The notes beneath the pieces were generated by a model, which saw nothing but the letters and a program-made list of their open reading frames with translations, had not been told where the DNA came from and made no database searches. The translations under genes and the position numbers were made by a program. This document shows positions 1 to 12,130 of a DNA stretch of 64,000 nucleotides, one piece after another. Numbering within the stretch: the stretch's first letter is position 1; each line of letters starts with the position of its first letter. Origin of the DNA: Dromaius novaehollandiae (lineage: Eukaryota > Chordata > Aves > Casuariiformes > Dromaiidae); the NCBI RefSeq assembly GCF_036370855.1, contig NC_088101.1, forward strand, positions 5,773,501 through 5,837,500. The letters run 5' to 3'.

Positions 1-1832
1 TGGAAGAGCTGGTGCTTAGGAGTGTTTGCATAAGGGCACTCAGTGAGAGTTGCCTAGCGACTGGGTCATGCATACCTCTCCCCTTCCTGGGGGGTCACAC
101 CGGAGGGTTTTTCTTTAAGCTTTGTGCCCCCCCGATGCTGTGTTTTACCCCCAAAAGAGAGAGAGAAGCAGACCCTGTCTTGAAGCTGTAGAGCCCATCC
201 TGGGAAGGTGGGAGGTCAGGGCATGTGTGTTCTCACAGCAGGGAAACCCTCAGGCTTTCCAAGGGTTAAAGTGACGGTGCTGTGAGGTGTGACAGGCCCT
301 GGTTTCAGTGCGGGTCTGGCCCAGAGCCTAAAACGGAACCTAAAACTACACTGGGATAAGTCCGACTAGTTCTCCTTTGTCTTTCTTGGGCTTGCAGGAG
401 TCGCTCCCACCGCTCCTGGCAGCGGGCAGGATGCCTGGGGCAGCTCCTTCCCTCTCGCTCCAGCCCCACAGCTGCCGCTCGCCGGCGTAGGTGAACTGCG
501 GGCTGGGGGGTCCTGGCGGAGGAGCCTGGCAGGGGTAGAGCCCTTGGAAAAGAGGTCGCATAGCTATGGCCGGGCAAGAATGGCATGTAAAAGAATAGAC
601 AGAGGCCTTATTTGGTAGCAGAGTGGCTCCAGGGAACCCAGCTTGCAGCCCTTGTCCCCATCCCCGTGCCAGCTCCTGCAGTGTGGCTCCCAGCACAGTG
701 GAGTTGGGCTGGTGGAAACGCTGCTGGCATGGCTAATTGTATCATCCCAGCGGGTTGTGGGGGGGGCTGGGCACGGGCAGGGGGCAGCCAGGGTGGGAAG
801 TGGGGAGAGAAAGGGTGGCACAAGCAGGGGTAGATGCCCTTGGGGACAATTCCTAACAGGAACATTTCCAGCAAGTCCATAAGGTTTCCCTGTGCAGCCA
901 CCTCACCTCGTGGTGGTGGTAGACTTCCCTTTATCTTGTCAGGAACTGCCTGTGGTTTGGGGTCGCTTCCCAGGTACTCGTGCTTCCCTCCCTCCTTTAG
1001 GAAATGTCCAGTCTCAAGGATCTGGGAGGAAAGCTCCAAGCAATGACACAATTGTGCGTGACCTCAGGCCCCAGCCCCTGCCCTGTAATCCGGCCTCTCT
1101 GTTGCAATCTCCCATCTGCTCCCTTGGCTTCTTGCTTTCTTTTGCTCACTTCCTCGTTCCAGCTTCGCCTCCAGAGTGGCTCCCCCACATTGTCCTCAGC
1201 CCTCGCTTGACTTTGTTTTCCCAAACGCCACTCCTCCCCTCTCTTTCCCTGCCTGCCCCAGCAGTCGTTTTGTCGGTGATCTTGAGACGCAGCTCCAAGT
1301 CATCTGAGCTGAGGGAAGGAAAGCCCGGGCCTCCTTGTCTGGAAAGGGTTCGTCCTTGCTATCCTGCGTGGCCTGGTGCAGAGGATGGAGCCATTCCCTG
1401 TGCCTTCTCTGTCTCTGGTGCTGGGGGGACACAGGTGTGCCACATGCAGGCCTGGGACATACACGGTGCCACTTGCAAAGCAACTATCTTGGGCCTCATT
1501 GACTGAAGTCTTGTTTATGTCAGTGACTTTTGTGGGCTTGTGACATGCTTACTCAGAGCCCGGTAATCTAAACCAAACCAAGGGAACGCTCCATTAATGG
1601 AGAGAGTATTTACGTAAGGGCTAATCCGCATGGGGCTGGAATGCACCCTGCCACAGGGGAGCAGGGCCAGCGTCAGTCGGTGTTCCCCGCCTCTCCCACT
1701 CCTGTCCCGGCTCTGTATTTAGGGTGCTGTTTCTCTTTGCTGGGAGGAGGGGGTGGAGTTCCACTTTCCATATTTTACGGCTTTATCTCAGCCCTGAGCC
1801 AGCACGTTTGGCTGGAATGGATTCGTCTGCCT

Positions 1833-1850
1833 CCTCCTCCTCCTCCTCCG
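1833..1850. repeat. (CCT)n microsatellite
   Basis: An uninterrupted run of CCT triplets of about six units lies in intron 1. It gives a serine- or proline-rich stretch in chance frames and has no sign of coding use. Confidence 0.85.
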
Positions 1851-3324
1851 GGCCTGGTTCTGCTGCCATGGTGCTCCCTTCTCCTTGGCCCCCCCATGCT
1901 GAGCACACAGCCTTCACTGCTGAGATCCGGTCCTGTGGGGACACGGCCCTCCTGCCAGTGCTGTGCCTGCAGTGAGCGCTGAACAGCCTGTCTCAGAGAG
2001 GCTCTTCCCAGTGCTCACTTAGACCCTGCGTCGTCTCAGTTTTCTCGACAGCTCTCTGCAAAGCAGGGTGGATCCCCAGGTAACTCTGGCTCTTGCTGCA
2101 CCAAAAGCAGGTCCAAGATTCAGGGCTTTGCACGGCTGCCGCTGCTGACGTTTGTCCTGTGGCAGCTGTCCCCGTGCCCCTCTCTGGCAGTGTGGCTCCC
2201 AGCCTGCCGACCAGGCCTGGCTTTGCGGCTGCTGCCAGAGGGTGCCATGCAGGGTGCCATGCGGAGCGTGTGTGCCCGCAAATGCCTGGTGGCTAATTAT
2301 GTCATTAGCATGCCTGGAGGAGGCTCAGTCGCTGCCAAGCAGAGTTGGACGAGAAGGCAGGCAGATCCCCAACTGCTTTCCAGACCTGGGTAGGGACTGC
2401 TAGGTCCCTCCAAAGGGTTTCATGTTTGGGGACAGCAGTAGGAAGGGAGTGTTGCTACAGGGGGTAAAGCACTGCATGGTCTGGTTTGTGGAGGTGAATT
2501 CACTAAGCCAGGTTGAGAGCTTGCTGCTGTTTTTTTTCCCACTGTGCACAAGGTGGTGTGAAGGGGAATGATACCGTGCCTTCTGTGCCAAATTGCATTC
2601 AGTGGAGATGCTTTGCACCCAAACCTGGGATCTGAGCTTTGTGTGCTGAGCAGGCCTGTGGGGTGCTGAAACAGGAACAGGAGACAATGCCCAGAAGCAA
2701 AGGGCTTGCACAACGAGGTGGGCCTGAGCTTGACAAAGCCCAGACGTGGGGCCTTGCTGAACTAGCAGCAGCAGCAGCAAGCCATGGGCTGAACCTGTAA
2801 ATGAGTGGTTCCTCTTCAGCCGTGAGCAGTCAACCAGCTAATCCACTGGTAGAAAATTAAAGCAAGCCCTGCTGAAATGTGGTTGATCTGAAGCTTTGGT
2901 CTAAGTAGGTGATTAAATACCTTGTGAATGAATCACTTCTGCCTCTCTCGTCCATTGCCTATCCTGTTAAAGTTTACCCGAGATGGTTTGCACAGGGGCA
3001 GGGGAGCATGACCGCATTGGTCATCTCACAGGGTGTCTGGCACCCGTTGAGGTGCCGCAGTCTGAACTGAGCCTGAGATGGGCAAAAGCTTTTCTTGTGG
3101 CCATGTACGTTCAGGGAACTGGCTGGGGGTGAGTACTGGTGTACAGTGGAGGAGAGCTGCTTGGAGAGATGTGGGGCAGTTGGTGCTCTGCGATGAAAGC
3201 ACCTCTGGGCCTCTCTCCTCCCCACTGGAGCAGTGCTTGATCTGTTGTCTGTAGATCACAGCTTCCGGCTCTGCAAAAAGTGATCAGCAAATGCAGAATT
3301 GTTACCCCATACCACAGATGGCTG

Positions 3325-3620
3325 TTCAGGGCCCCATATCTCTCCTGGCTGTTGCCCCTGCTTTGTCATCTGCCGTGGCCAAGAAGAGTTTGGCTCTATT
3401 GTCATGGTACCTGCACTTCACATAGTTGTTTCTGTGATTAGATTTCCCCCCCAGCCACCTCTTTGCCAGACCAAGCCTGTCCAGATCCCCCTGTCTCCTT
3501 ACAGGCCCTGTGTCCCTAACCCTGAGCATCCCAGCAGTCCCCACTGAATTCTCTTCAGTGTCCCCGCACCCTCCTTAAACTGCGCTCCAGACTGGACATG
3601 ATATTTCAGGAAAACTGGAA
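3325..3620 (-). mobile_element. CR1-like LINE fragment, minus orientation
   Basis: Read on the minus strand, this stretch runs in the same order as the plus-oriented copy at 29045-29565. It has the 'CATGTCCAGTCTGG' segment, then 'GGGACACTGAAGAG', then the segment around 'GAGCCAAACTCTTCTTGGCC' that is typical of the 3' third of CR1. The distal end of the element, with the 'ggttggact' box, is missing. It is an old, mutated fragment with no intact reading frame. Confidence 0.65.
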
Positions 3621-4724
3621 AATGGTGGTGAGGCATACAGGAGTGGACATGAGAGGGACAGGCAGAGGGGAAGGACTGTGAGGAGACAGATGTTCGAGAG
3701 ATGGAGATGGGATGGAGACAGCTTCCTAGAGAGAGGAGCAGAGGAGCCATGCAGACTGGTGAGGATCCTTTAGAGAACAGCAGAGGCTAGGAAGAAACTT
3801 TGTGCAGGAACAATAAAAGCTAGGAGGGGAAAAAACAGGAGCAAGGTGGAGGCCCTGGTAAATTTGGGAGTCATGTAGTGCCGTGGCAGGAGCAGAGAGG
3901 AACACAGAAACGAGACTTGGTGTGCTCCTCACACTCTCAGGCAGCTATCATCCCTGCTGAAAGAAATTAAGGGGGTGTTCCTTGGGGAGATACCAGAGCC
4001 ATAGCCAGTGACTTCCCGAAGAGTGAGCTAGAGCTGAACAAATGGCAACATTTCTGAGCTGGAAGAAACTTTCGGTTTTGCCCCAGATGGTAACAAGAAG
4101 TGGAAATGGTGAAATGTTCCACCAAGAAGAAATCCTGAAAAATGTATATGCAAAATATTTCAGCTTTCCTAAACTAGGAGTGTTTGGGCTGTTGAAGCCC
4201 CAGTGCCACACTTGAGTGCATTTCTCTGATCCTTTCTTGGGAGCTGTAATTCTGGCCCTGTACCACCTGGACAGGTGATTCCCAAAACACATTTGGAGAA
4301 GCACGCATCTTGCCTGATGCACCTCAGAGAGGGAAGCTGTTTCATTTTTCCCAGTGGAAAATAGTGTTTGGGGAGGTGGGGAGGGAAGAAAGTCATCGTG
4401 ATTTTCCAGTAGGAAATTTGTCGCTATCCCAGCAAATAACTCCGAACAGAAAATTCCCGACCTTCTCCAAAGCCAGCATGGTGGCAGGCTTGGTTTTAGT
4501 GGAGATTAGTGAATGTAAATGGAAATATTGCAGAGCTCTTATATAAACAGACAGGAGTATCTATTTGCAGTTCAGTCCCGGACCCTCGTCACAGCAGAGA
4601 TACAGCTAACAGCAGTTGTAGGACATCTAGGCCATGAACACAGGTGGCTCTGGCAAGGCATTGGAGAGCTGCTCTGTCAGCAGGACCTTGGCCAAAGGCT
4701 AGTCTCATGACAGGAAAACCAGAT

Positions 4725-4860
4725 GAAAGGTGGGGGATCTCCATCCTTGGCGGCTTTCAAGAACCAACTAGATTAAGCTGTGGCTGCCCTGATCTGGTGG
4801 ATGGCCTGCTCTGAGCGGGAGGTTACGTGGGAGACCTCAGTGGTGCCTTCCCACCTGCAC
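4725..4860 (+). mobile_element. CR1-like LINE 3' end, plus orientation
   Basis: The segment 'GGATCTCCATCCTTGGCGG', then 'CTGTGGCTGCCCTGATCT', then 'GAGCGGGAGGTT' and 'GGAGACCTC' follows the order of the CR1 3' end (end of the reverse-transcriptase frame and the 3' UTR). It ends about 335 bp before the next CR1 fragment at 5195, in the same orientation. The two could be separate insertions or one broken element. Confidence 0.65.
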
Positions 4861-5194
4861 ATCTGTAGTTTGGTGGTGTAGTCTTGGAAATGGTGGTTTC
4901 ACTGAGCAAACAGGGTTTGCAATCTCAGTTTAAAATGCTTTGTCCTCCCACAAGTGTGCCAGCCAAGCTGTGGCCATAATGTGGGAATGTGCCACATTGC
5001 CTCCTATTTTATTTTCCAGGCTTTCCAAAAGTGAGACTGAACAAAACAATGAAGAAAGTCAACTATTTGCTAAGGCCTGTGAGTGCTGCTCATTTATAGC
5101 CAATGGCAGAGGCAAGAGTTAGTGTTTGTGAAGGGGAAGTGTGGGCTGCATGCTGCCAGCAAGGTCAGGGGCCTACGGTATGTGACCTACCATC

Positions 5195-5550
5195 CAGGTT
5201 GGTTTGGCCTGGCCAAGAAGAGGCTAAAGGGGAACCTAATTGCAGCCTAAAGCTGCTTGAAGGACCAAGATAACAGAGCCAAAGTCTTCTTGGTCATGGC
5301 AGATGATTAACAGAGCAATGGCCTCAGGTGGCAGCTTGCAGGGTTCAGGTTTGGGAGAAGAGGATCTTCTTCCCAGGACAGCAAGGGGACAGGCTACTGG
5401 GTGGTGGGGCATCTGCAACCCTGCAGGCTTCAAGGCGCACTTTGACAAACTCCTGGCTGCTCTGCTCTCATGTTGATGACAGCCCGACTGCAAGCAGGAG
5501 GTTGGACCGGAGACCTGCCGAGGCCCCTTTCCCCCTGCGGTCCTATGGCT
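5195..5550 (+). mobile_element. CR1-like LINE fragment, plus orientation
   Basis: The sense strand shows the CR1 blocks in order: 'AACAGAGCCAAAGTCTTCTT', 'GAGCAATGGCCTCAGG', a variable part, 'TCATGTTGATGACAGCC', and 'GGAGGTTGGACCGGAGACCT' near 5491-5516. It belongs to the same broad subfamily as the copies at 3325 (minus) and 29045 (plus). No intact frame is present. Confidence 0.7.
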
Positions 5551-6549
5551 GAAGGACCCTGTGTTTGTTTTTCTTACTGGTGAGCCTGGAGATGGAGACA
5601 GGGGATGTGTCTTGGCTTGGCTCTCCATCCCCAGTCCTGGCTTTCTCCTTCCCAGCTTCTCCTTCCCAGCTTGGCTGACTCACTGGTTCCACCGACAAGT
5701 GGGGAGGTGTGCTTTGAGCATGATGAGTGCCAGCAAAGCATGCATTGCTGCTTTCCTGTGGTATCCCTCAGTGCCCGCACATTTGCATGTCACTTAGGAC
5801 AGCAATTCAATGTCTGTGCATGTCAGGATGGGCTCTGCAAGCCGCACAGTTTTATCAGAAACAAAGAGACAGAGGTATTTGGGAACTGGAGTCTGTTCTT
5901 CTGTCCTCCTCAGGCTGCCACTTAAACTTCTCAAGCTGCTGGGTATCTCCTCTGTTTCCAGTAGGAGCTGGGTCATTGTGCCCTGGGAACAAAGGGCTGC
6001 CACCAAGGTGAGAGCAAAGGCTCTCTCCCAGGCTGACTGCGAGCAGATGCATAAGACATAAAACTTGCGCAGGGTAACCCTTTCCCCTTGCTTCTTGGTG
6101 GGCACTGAGTTCTTGTGCTGTTTTGCAGCCACTGATAGATTTGTCCTGCTAATTTGTCTGATCCATTTGGAAACTATTTATACCATTCGTCTCTGTAGCC
6201 TCCTGGGGCTGGGATTGTGCTGGGGCTCTTTGTCTTGCTTTTTACGCCTTGTGGCCCAACTGTGGCCCAACTGTTTCATCTGCTGCCTGATTGTTCCTGT
6301 AGCATGAGGAGCCACACACAGGGCAGCGTTCCTGGCCCCGGGGGTGCCAGGGCTGAACCTCGGGGGGAGGCTGCGTTGGCCTTCGGGGGGGGGGTCTGTA
6401 CTTCCCCGCACTTTGGCTTCAGTCGGGCATGGGTTATTGAGCTGGGCATCCTTGAGCTCACAGCATGGCCAGTCTTCAGATCGCAACCTGTCTCTGACTG
6501 CACCTGCAGGCCAAGTTTGTCTAGCTTTGCAGCCCACAATTTACGCAGG

Positions 6550-6720
6550 TTTTTGAAAAACTGGAGAGAGCTGAGAGGACAGCCCTAAGAACTGTCAGAA
6601 GACTGCAATGTCTGCCTCACTGTGAGAGCAGGCTCACTCAACCCTCTTAGCTTGGCAAAGCGGAAGTTTTGGGGTAATTTCACCAAAAGCTGCAACTCTC
6701 TGCAGGGGAACGGGAATGTG
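6550..6720 (+). mobile_element. Ancient CR1/L3-like LINE fragment (tentative)
   Basis: The order 'ACTGGAGAGAGCTGAGAGGA', then 'CTCACTCAACCCTCTTAGCTTGGCAA', then 'GCAGGGGAACGG' resembles the CR1 reverse-transcriptase C-terminal region (the segment for 'ERVQRRA...LFSLEKRR'). Similarity is weak and broken by indels. The right border is unclear, and the following 6776-7048 stretch does not continue the pattern. Confidence 0.4.
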
Positions 6721-9700
6721 TTAATGGAGAACGTTCGTTAGCTAACGTCCTGGAGGGTGATCTAAACCATCAGGGTCACCTTGTGCTCGTCCAGCAATTC
6801 ACGGAGCAGGGCTGTGAAGAGCTGCCTATTGCTTGACTCTTGCCCAGGAGATCTCGGTTACTTAAACATCTCTTTATCAGTAGTCTGTCCTCCAGCTTCT
6901 CTATCACCAGGCAGGGCAGGTAGCGATACTGCAGATCTCTGTGCTGGATGATACAGCTTCTTCCAGCCCTGTGTTTTTCCCTGGAAATCAGTAAGTGCCT
7001 GGTTAAGAAACCCAGATGATCACATGTACTCCTTGGTTTCCGATTCATCTATGAGTGCTCCTCTGAGCACTGGGCAGGCAGTTTTCAGGCGTTTCTTTGA
7101 TTAGGCCTTTTTTTCAAAGAAAGGATTTGGTCCTGGGAGCAATTCTAGTAGAGATTGGAAATTGAGGCCTCTGGGATTTCTCCACATATGAAACCATCAC
7201 ACAGCTACTTGCAGAGTGAAACTCCTATTCCATTTAAGGGCAGAAAAATATTTCTTTGTAAAATCTTTTCCTTGGCAAAAGGATGTCTGTGTATCCCGCT
7301 GGGAATTATTTCTGAGGACCCTCCATTTCTGCACTGCTTCTACCTCACTTTAACACGTCACAAACCCTCCCACCTGTTTGTTATCAAACCTGGAGGACCG
7401 TTCCAACCGAAAGGATGATGTTTGCACAGGACCTGTTCAAATAGCCATTTTGTTGGGTTTATCTGTAAGGGCAATACAGCAGCATCTGAAAGGAGTAAGA
7501 AGGATTTATTTTCTGTTGTCAGTTCTGAGGCTCCAGGGTTGGAATAACATTTTCCTGACAGCAAAATGGTTTGAGCCGTGATTGTAACACTGTGGGAATT
7601 TTGTTCTTCTCTTCATGCACAGGAGGACACCACCTAGCTTGTTTAACTAGTTGAATCAAAACAGAAGTATGCAAGGCATAAAGTCACGGTTTGCTCTGGA
7701 TCCAGGCTGGTTTCTGGGCAGCGCGGCATCAGCCCGACCATGTGGGATGGCAGCTCCTGCACTGGGTGCACGAGCCTGTGCCACTTCTTGCAGGGCGCGG
7801 ACGGGGAGTGCTGATTAGCTTGTGCCGCTGAGGAGACTGTCTCTTCCCTCCTGCCCAAAAAGCTCCCGCTGCCTCAAAACATTCAGACCTTTCGGGGCTA
7901 CAAACCAGATAAGGGATTCTTTAAAGATCCCTCTTTAATCCACACTTTTTTCCATCTCCCATTCTCAGCTAACGCGGCAATATAATTTTACAGTTTAAAA
8001 CTTGGCCGACCTGTGTTTGAACTCTCAAAGAAAACAAGTCATTACTGAAGAGAAGCCGTTTCTTTGTGAGGCCTAATTTCAGAGGATTTTTCAGAACTTT
8101 TATCTCTCATATCTGCTACACAGTTATGGGACTAAATTATCTGGTAAGTCAGGCTTGTATGGGTTTGAATTTCAGGAATGCAGTAAGTTTGTGTTGAGTT
8201 CTTCCTCAGAGCCATCTCTGAGGCCTGTTATTTCACACACCTCCCTGGGGAACAGAAAGACAAAAATCCAACAAACCTGAGAGAGTATGCAGGAAAAAAA
8301 TGAAGGCTGGATTGATGAAATCAAAGAGAGTGTAAACTACAAGTGGGATTTTTCTGGGGAGCTTTGGTACTTTTTAAACATGACTCTGCACCCCTCTGTG
8401 TGTATGGCCTCATCCTGCTATCCCTGCTCTGGAGAAGCACAACTGCAAAATGGCTAATTGTAGCACAAGCCCTGCAGCAGCATGAATAAGGGGGTAAAAA
8501 CCTGATCCTGGCGTTTTAGCTCCCCGCTGTTTAACTGGTGGTAGAACTGAATGATGAAGTGGTGGGATAGGGAAGCAGAAGTAAATGGGAGATGTGACTT
8601 TTTGACACTGTGAATTTGTCAGTGTGTTTTCACTTTGGGGAGTGACTTTGCCAAGGAAGTTATTTATCAGCAATCTCCAGCTTCAGGAGTCTTGGGATTA
8701 TGTGCTGATCTCAACTTCCCTTTAAAGAGCATATTCCACTTGATCAGACTCTCTGGTTCAAGGACTCTTGGACAGCTGACATTCTGCTTTTAGGGCATTT
8801 GGGGTAAGACGGCTTGTGTGCTTTCTTATATTGACCTTTTGATGGTGTTTGCAAAAGCTCTGATGCTTGCTAGCAGTGAGGGGCTTTAGCCTTCTCCATC
8901 AGCACCTGTTTCATGAAGTTGGGACCCTCTTCAGGAGGAAAACCCAGCTGGAAAGGTGGCTCTGTCACCTTGGTAGCAGCAGGTCTCCAGTCAAGGCCAG
9001 CCCAGCGAGTATCGCAGCCATGACCCCGCAGACACCTGCCTCCCGTGCAATGAGCAGACGAGCACAATGGCACTTCCCCTTGGCCTTTGCAGAGCAGGAG
9101 ATGATGTGGGTGTCGGGTGCACAGCGCAAGTGGGGTCGAGATGCTTACGCCAATCCTACTGCGGGCAGCAAATTCCCGGAGAGCGGCTCTGCACAAGGGT
9201 GGAACGCGCCGGCTCCTGGAACGGCAGGTTTGCAAATGCAGGGCAGGCAGTGAAACTGTAGCGTTGGATCCTCGTGCTGGGAACTTCTTGCATTACTGTG
9301 GGGCCTGTGCTGCTGGGTGCAGAGTCCTGCTGGCCTCCAGATTTAAAAGCCCTGAGTCTCTGGCCCTGCTGGTCAGAGAGACTGAAACCAGAGGCTGAAA
9401 TTCTAGTTGCTGAGTATCTTTGTCTTCTGCACTCTTGCTCCACTCTGGGGCAGGGACAACAAACACACGCAGGGGAAGAAGAGGGACCCGTGGCTCACCT
9501 TAGAGGCTTTGTTTTGATCTAGCTGCTTCTTCTGGGAGCTCCTTCACTTTTGTGGGCAGCTTGTAGGATTTCTAAGCCAGTTGCTTGCTTTTAGCTGGGT
9601 AAGCTGACTTGTAATATGAGGCTGACAGTGGCTACATTGCCATGTTTCCTAGTTTCCAATTAGCTGACACGTTGACTTTGTTTAAGCGGAACACATTAAA

Positions 9701-12069
9701 CTGTGAGTGTTAAAGCAAAGCCATTTGCCGGTTATAGTTATGCTGGGTAGGATTAGCCACAAGGACTAATGTTCCCCAAAGGGCTTGTTCCATCCCCTTC
9801 TGACTCCCAGGCACTGACTTGCTTGCAGCTTGAAAGGAAATATAACTGGTACCCACAAATGCAAACAGGGGTGTAAATTCATCTGATAAATATTTGCTTA
9901 GCATAAAACGTGAATTTAAGCCTTTTTCAAACTCAACATCTCAACCTGTCACTTTGGGGTGGGACTCTTTAGTGGCACCTGCTGCATAACTCTAGGCTAA
10001 TAGGTGGTGTCCGTGGGTCGGATGCTTTGTGTGCTGGTTAATCACTTTGTTTTTCTTGATTCCTGGAATAAGGGAATGTCTTGTTGCATTTTATTAAAGC
10101 CATTAATCTTCTGCTCAAATACACCATGTGGTTATACGTAAAGGAAAAACTAACAAATATATGAGCTTTAACAAAGATAAAAGTTTGGATTAATCTCCGA
10201 GTTGACTCCTAACCCACCAGGTCTGCTTTGGAGCTGTTCCTAAACAACATTTGCTGATTAGCTGAGGGATTTGCCTCCTGACCCCATGAAGCTGCTGCTT
10301 GGATGGGAGCAGGAGCTGAAGCACCCCATGGGGCTGGCTCTTGCAACCCCTCTCCAGGGAATGGGTACCTTCTCCTCCCTGGCATAAAGCCGCTGTGATC
10401 AGGCTGTCCTCCATGTCCGAGGGTCTGGCCTGGGCCCGCACTACCCCTCTCCAAGGGGCTGCCTGCTTCTGTGCTTCTCCCACACTGCTGCCAGTTGTTT
10501 GAGCCACGTGGGGAGCCGTGAAGCCTGGAGAGCTGGCTGGAGGGCACCTGTGCCTGTTGGACAGAATGCGACAAGGAGTAGGTTTTGTCTTCAGGGCCCA
10601 TGTCTTCTTTCTGGAGACCTGGGTTGAATTATAAATGCCGGAGCCAGCTTACTCATTACAAAACTGGAGGATGGGCTAAGTGCTGCAGAGTCCGGTTTGC
10701 AACACACTGGTAATTACCCCGACAGTAGGGTGTCAGGGGTCAATAACTCTCATTGCAGATTGCCCAGAAGATCCAGGTCTACTATTAACCAGATCCTTAA
10801 CAGATTACATGCTGCAAGATGAAACTGGCTTAACCTCAAAGGGAGGTTAAGCCACTGCCATGGCTTCCTGTTAGCTCCCGAAATTCCTCACTGGCAGCGG
10901 AGCCTGGGGAGGGTCAGGGAGGGTCAAGGACCTCCATCTCACGTCCTCAGCTGTTTCCAAGGCACGGAATAGAAAGAAGTCCTGGTGTGCCAGCCTGAAG
11001 AACTGATCTCCCCAAGCCAGAGAGTGCATGGGACAAGATGCCTCAAATGGTAGAGCCAGCTGAGAAGCATGGTCAGTGCCTGAAGCCTTTTTCTGCAGAG
11101 GTGGCTGCTGTTTTTTCTATCCTGTTTTGTCTGGCAGTGGCTAGGACTGGGCTGGACTGCTCACGACAGTTTGGGTCATCCTACCCCCATGTACTCCGGC
11201 CAAGCCGTAAGCTGACCCTGGCCTGCTCTTGAAGGAGGCCTGCTTGACTCAAATTGGTGGCAAAACTCCCACTTGCTTTTTGTGGGGCAGGTTTTTCCCC
11301 CTATGCTCCCTGCTCAGAGACCGTCTCCCTGCTCCATCCATTCATGACCTGAAAAACGCAGGGTTGCTCCTCAGCCAGCTCCTGAAGCAGTGGCAGTTTT
11401 TGCATTTCAAAGCTAAAGCTAGCTCTGAACTGCCAGCCTTGTTTCCCAGCACCCCCTTCCTTTTCTCACCTCCAGAAGTCTGTGTGCCATCTAGTGCTTC
11501 TGGCACAGTGAGATACGTGGAGTATCTAGATACAGGTGGGGCCTTTCAGTAGATCAGGGCACAAGCAACAGGTTAGCTGTGTGTGTTGCCACTGCAAGCC
11601 TCCCTGTGCTAGGACAGTAGCTGCATGTACAAATGGAAAGAGGAATATCCCTCTTCTGCCTGTGTGTGCAAATATACCTGCTGTCCTGGAAGACTTGCAC
11701 AAACACTTATTTTGCAGATGCAGATGAGCCACTAAGCTGACCAAGGGATGTCAAGGGATTGAGCTAGAAACTCTCTCTTCCTCCACATGTATCAAGATTT
11801 CAAGTTGTTTTTCTTTTAATAAGCGTGTACTGGAGGTGGATCGTTGCCGTCCCTCATTTGATTCATTTTAAGATACTTGTTTCTGCTGAACTGGTGTATT
11901 TCTCTTGTGTCATTTCACTCTTTGCTACTGCTTTTGAATTGCTCTCTGTTTGTAACCTGGTTCCCTCTGCTTGCAGACCTCCATGGCATCCTCTTTTTTC
12001 TGCCAAAGTGATTTCTTCTCCCACCATTGGTGTCCTTCCACTCTTTCCTTTCCTCTTAGAGTGGCCAGG

Positions 12070-12130
12070 AAAGCTTGGAGTCATGCATGCTCTGGGCAAG
12101 AGGTTGGACTAGAGACCTCCAAAGGTCTCT
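12070..12130 (+). mobile_element. CR1 3'-end remnant, plus orientation
   Basis: The sequence 'GAGGTTGGACTAGAGACCTC' followed by 'CAAAGGTCTCTTTT' is the box that lies just before the CR1 tail. Only about 60 bp can be recognised, so this is a short relic. Confidence 0.5.

Noticed and set aside
305..696. Two overlapping open minus-strand frames in a CpG-containing stretch
   Set aside because: Neither frame matches a family I know, no clear acceptor and donor pair encloses them, and a part near 310-350 resembles a common unnamed amniote repeat.
892..1506. 204-codon open frame on the plus strand in intron 1
   Set aside because: It is low in charged-residue pattern and rich in Leu/Ser/Pro as expected from GC-rich DNA, has no recognised motif, and overlaps other open frames.
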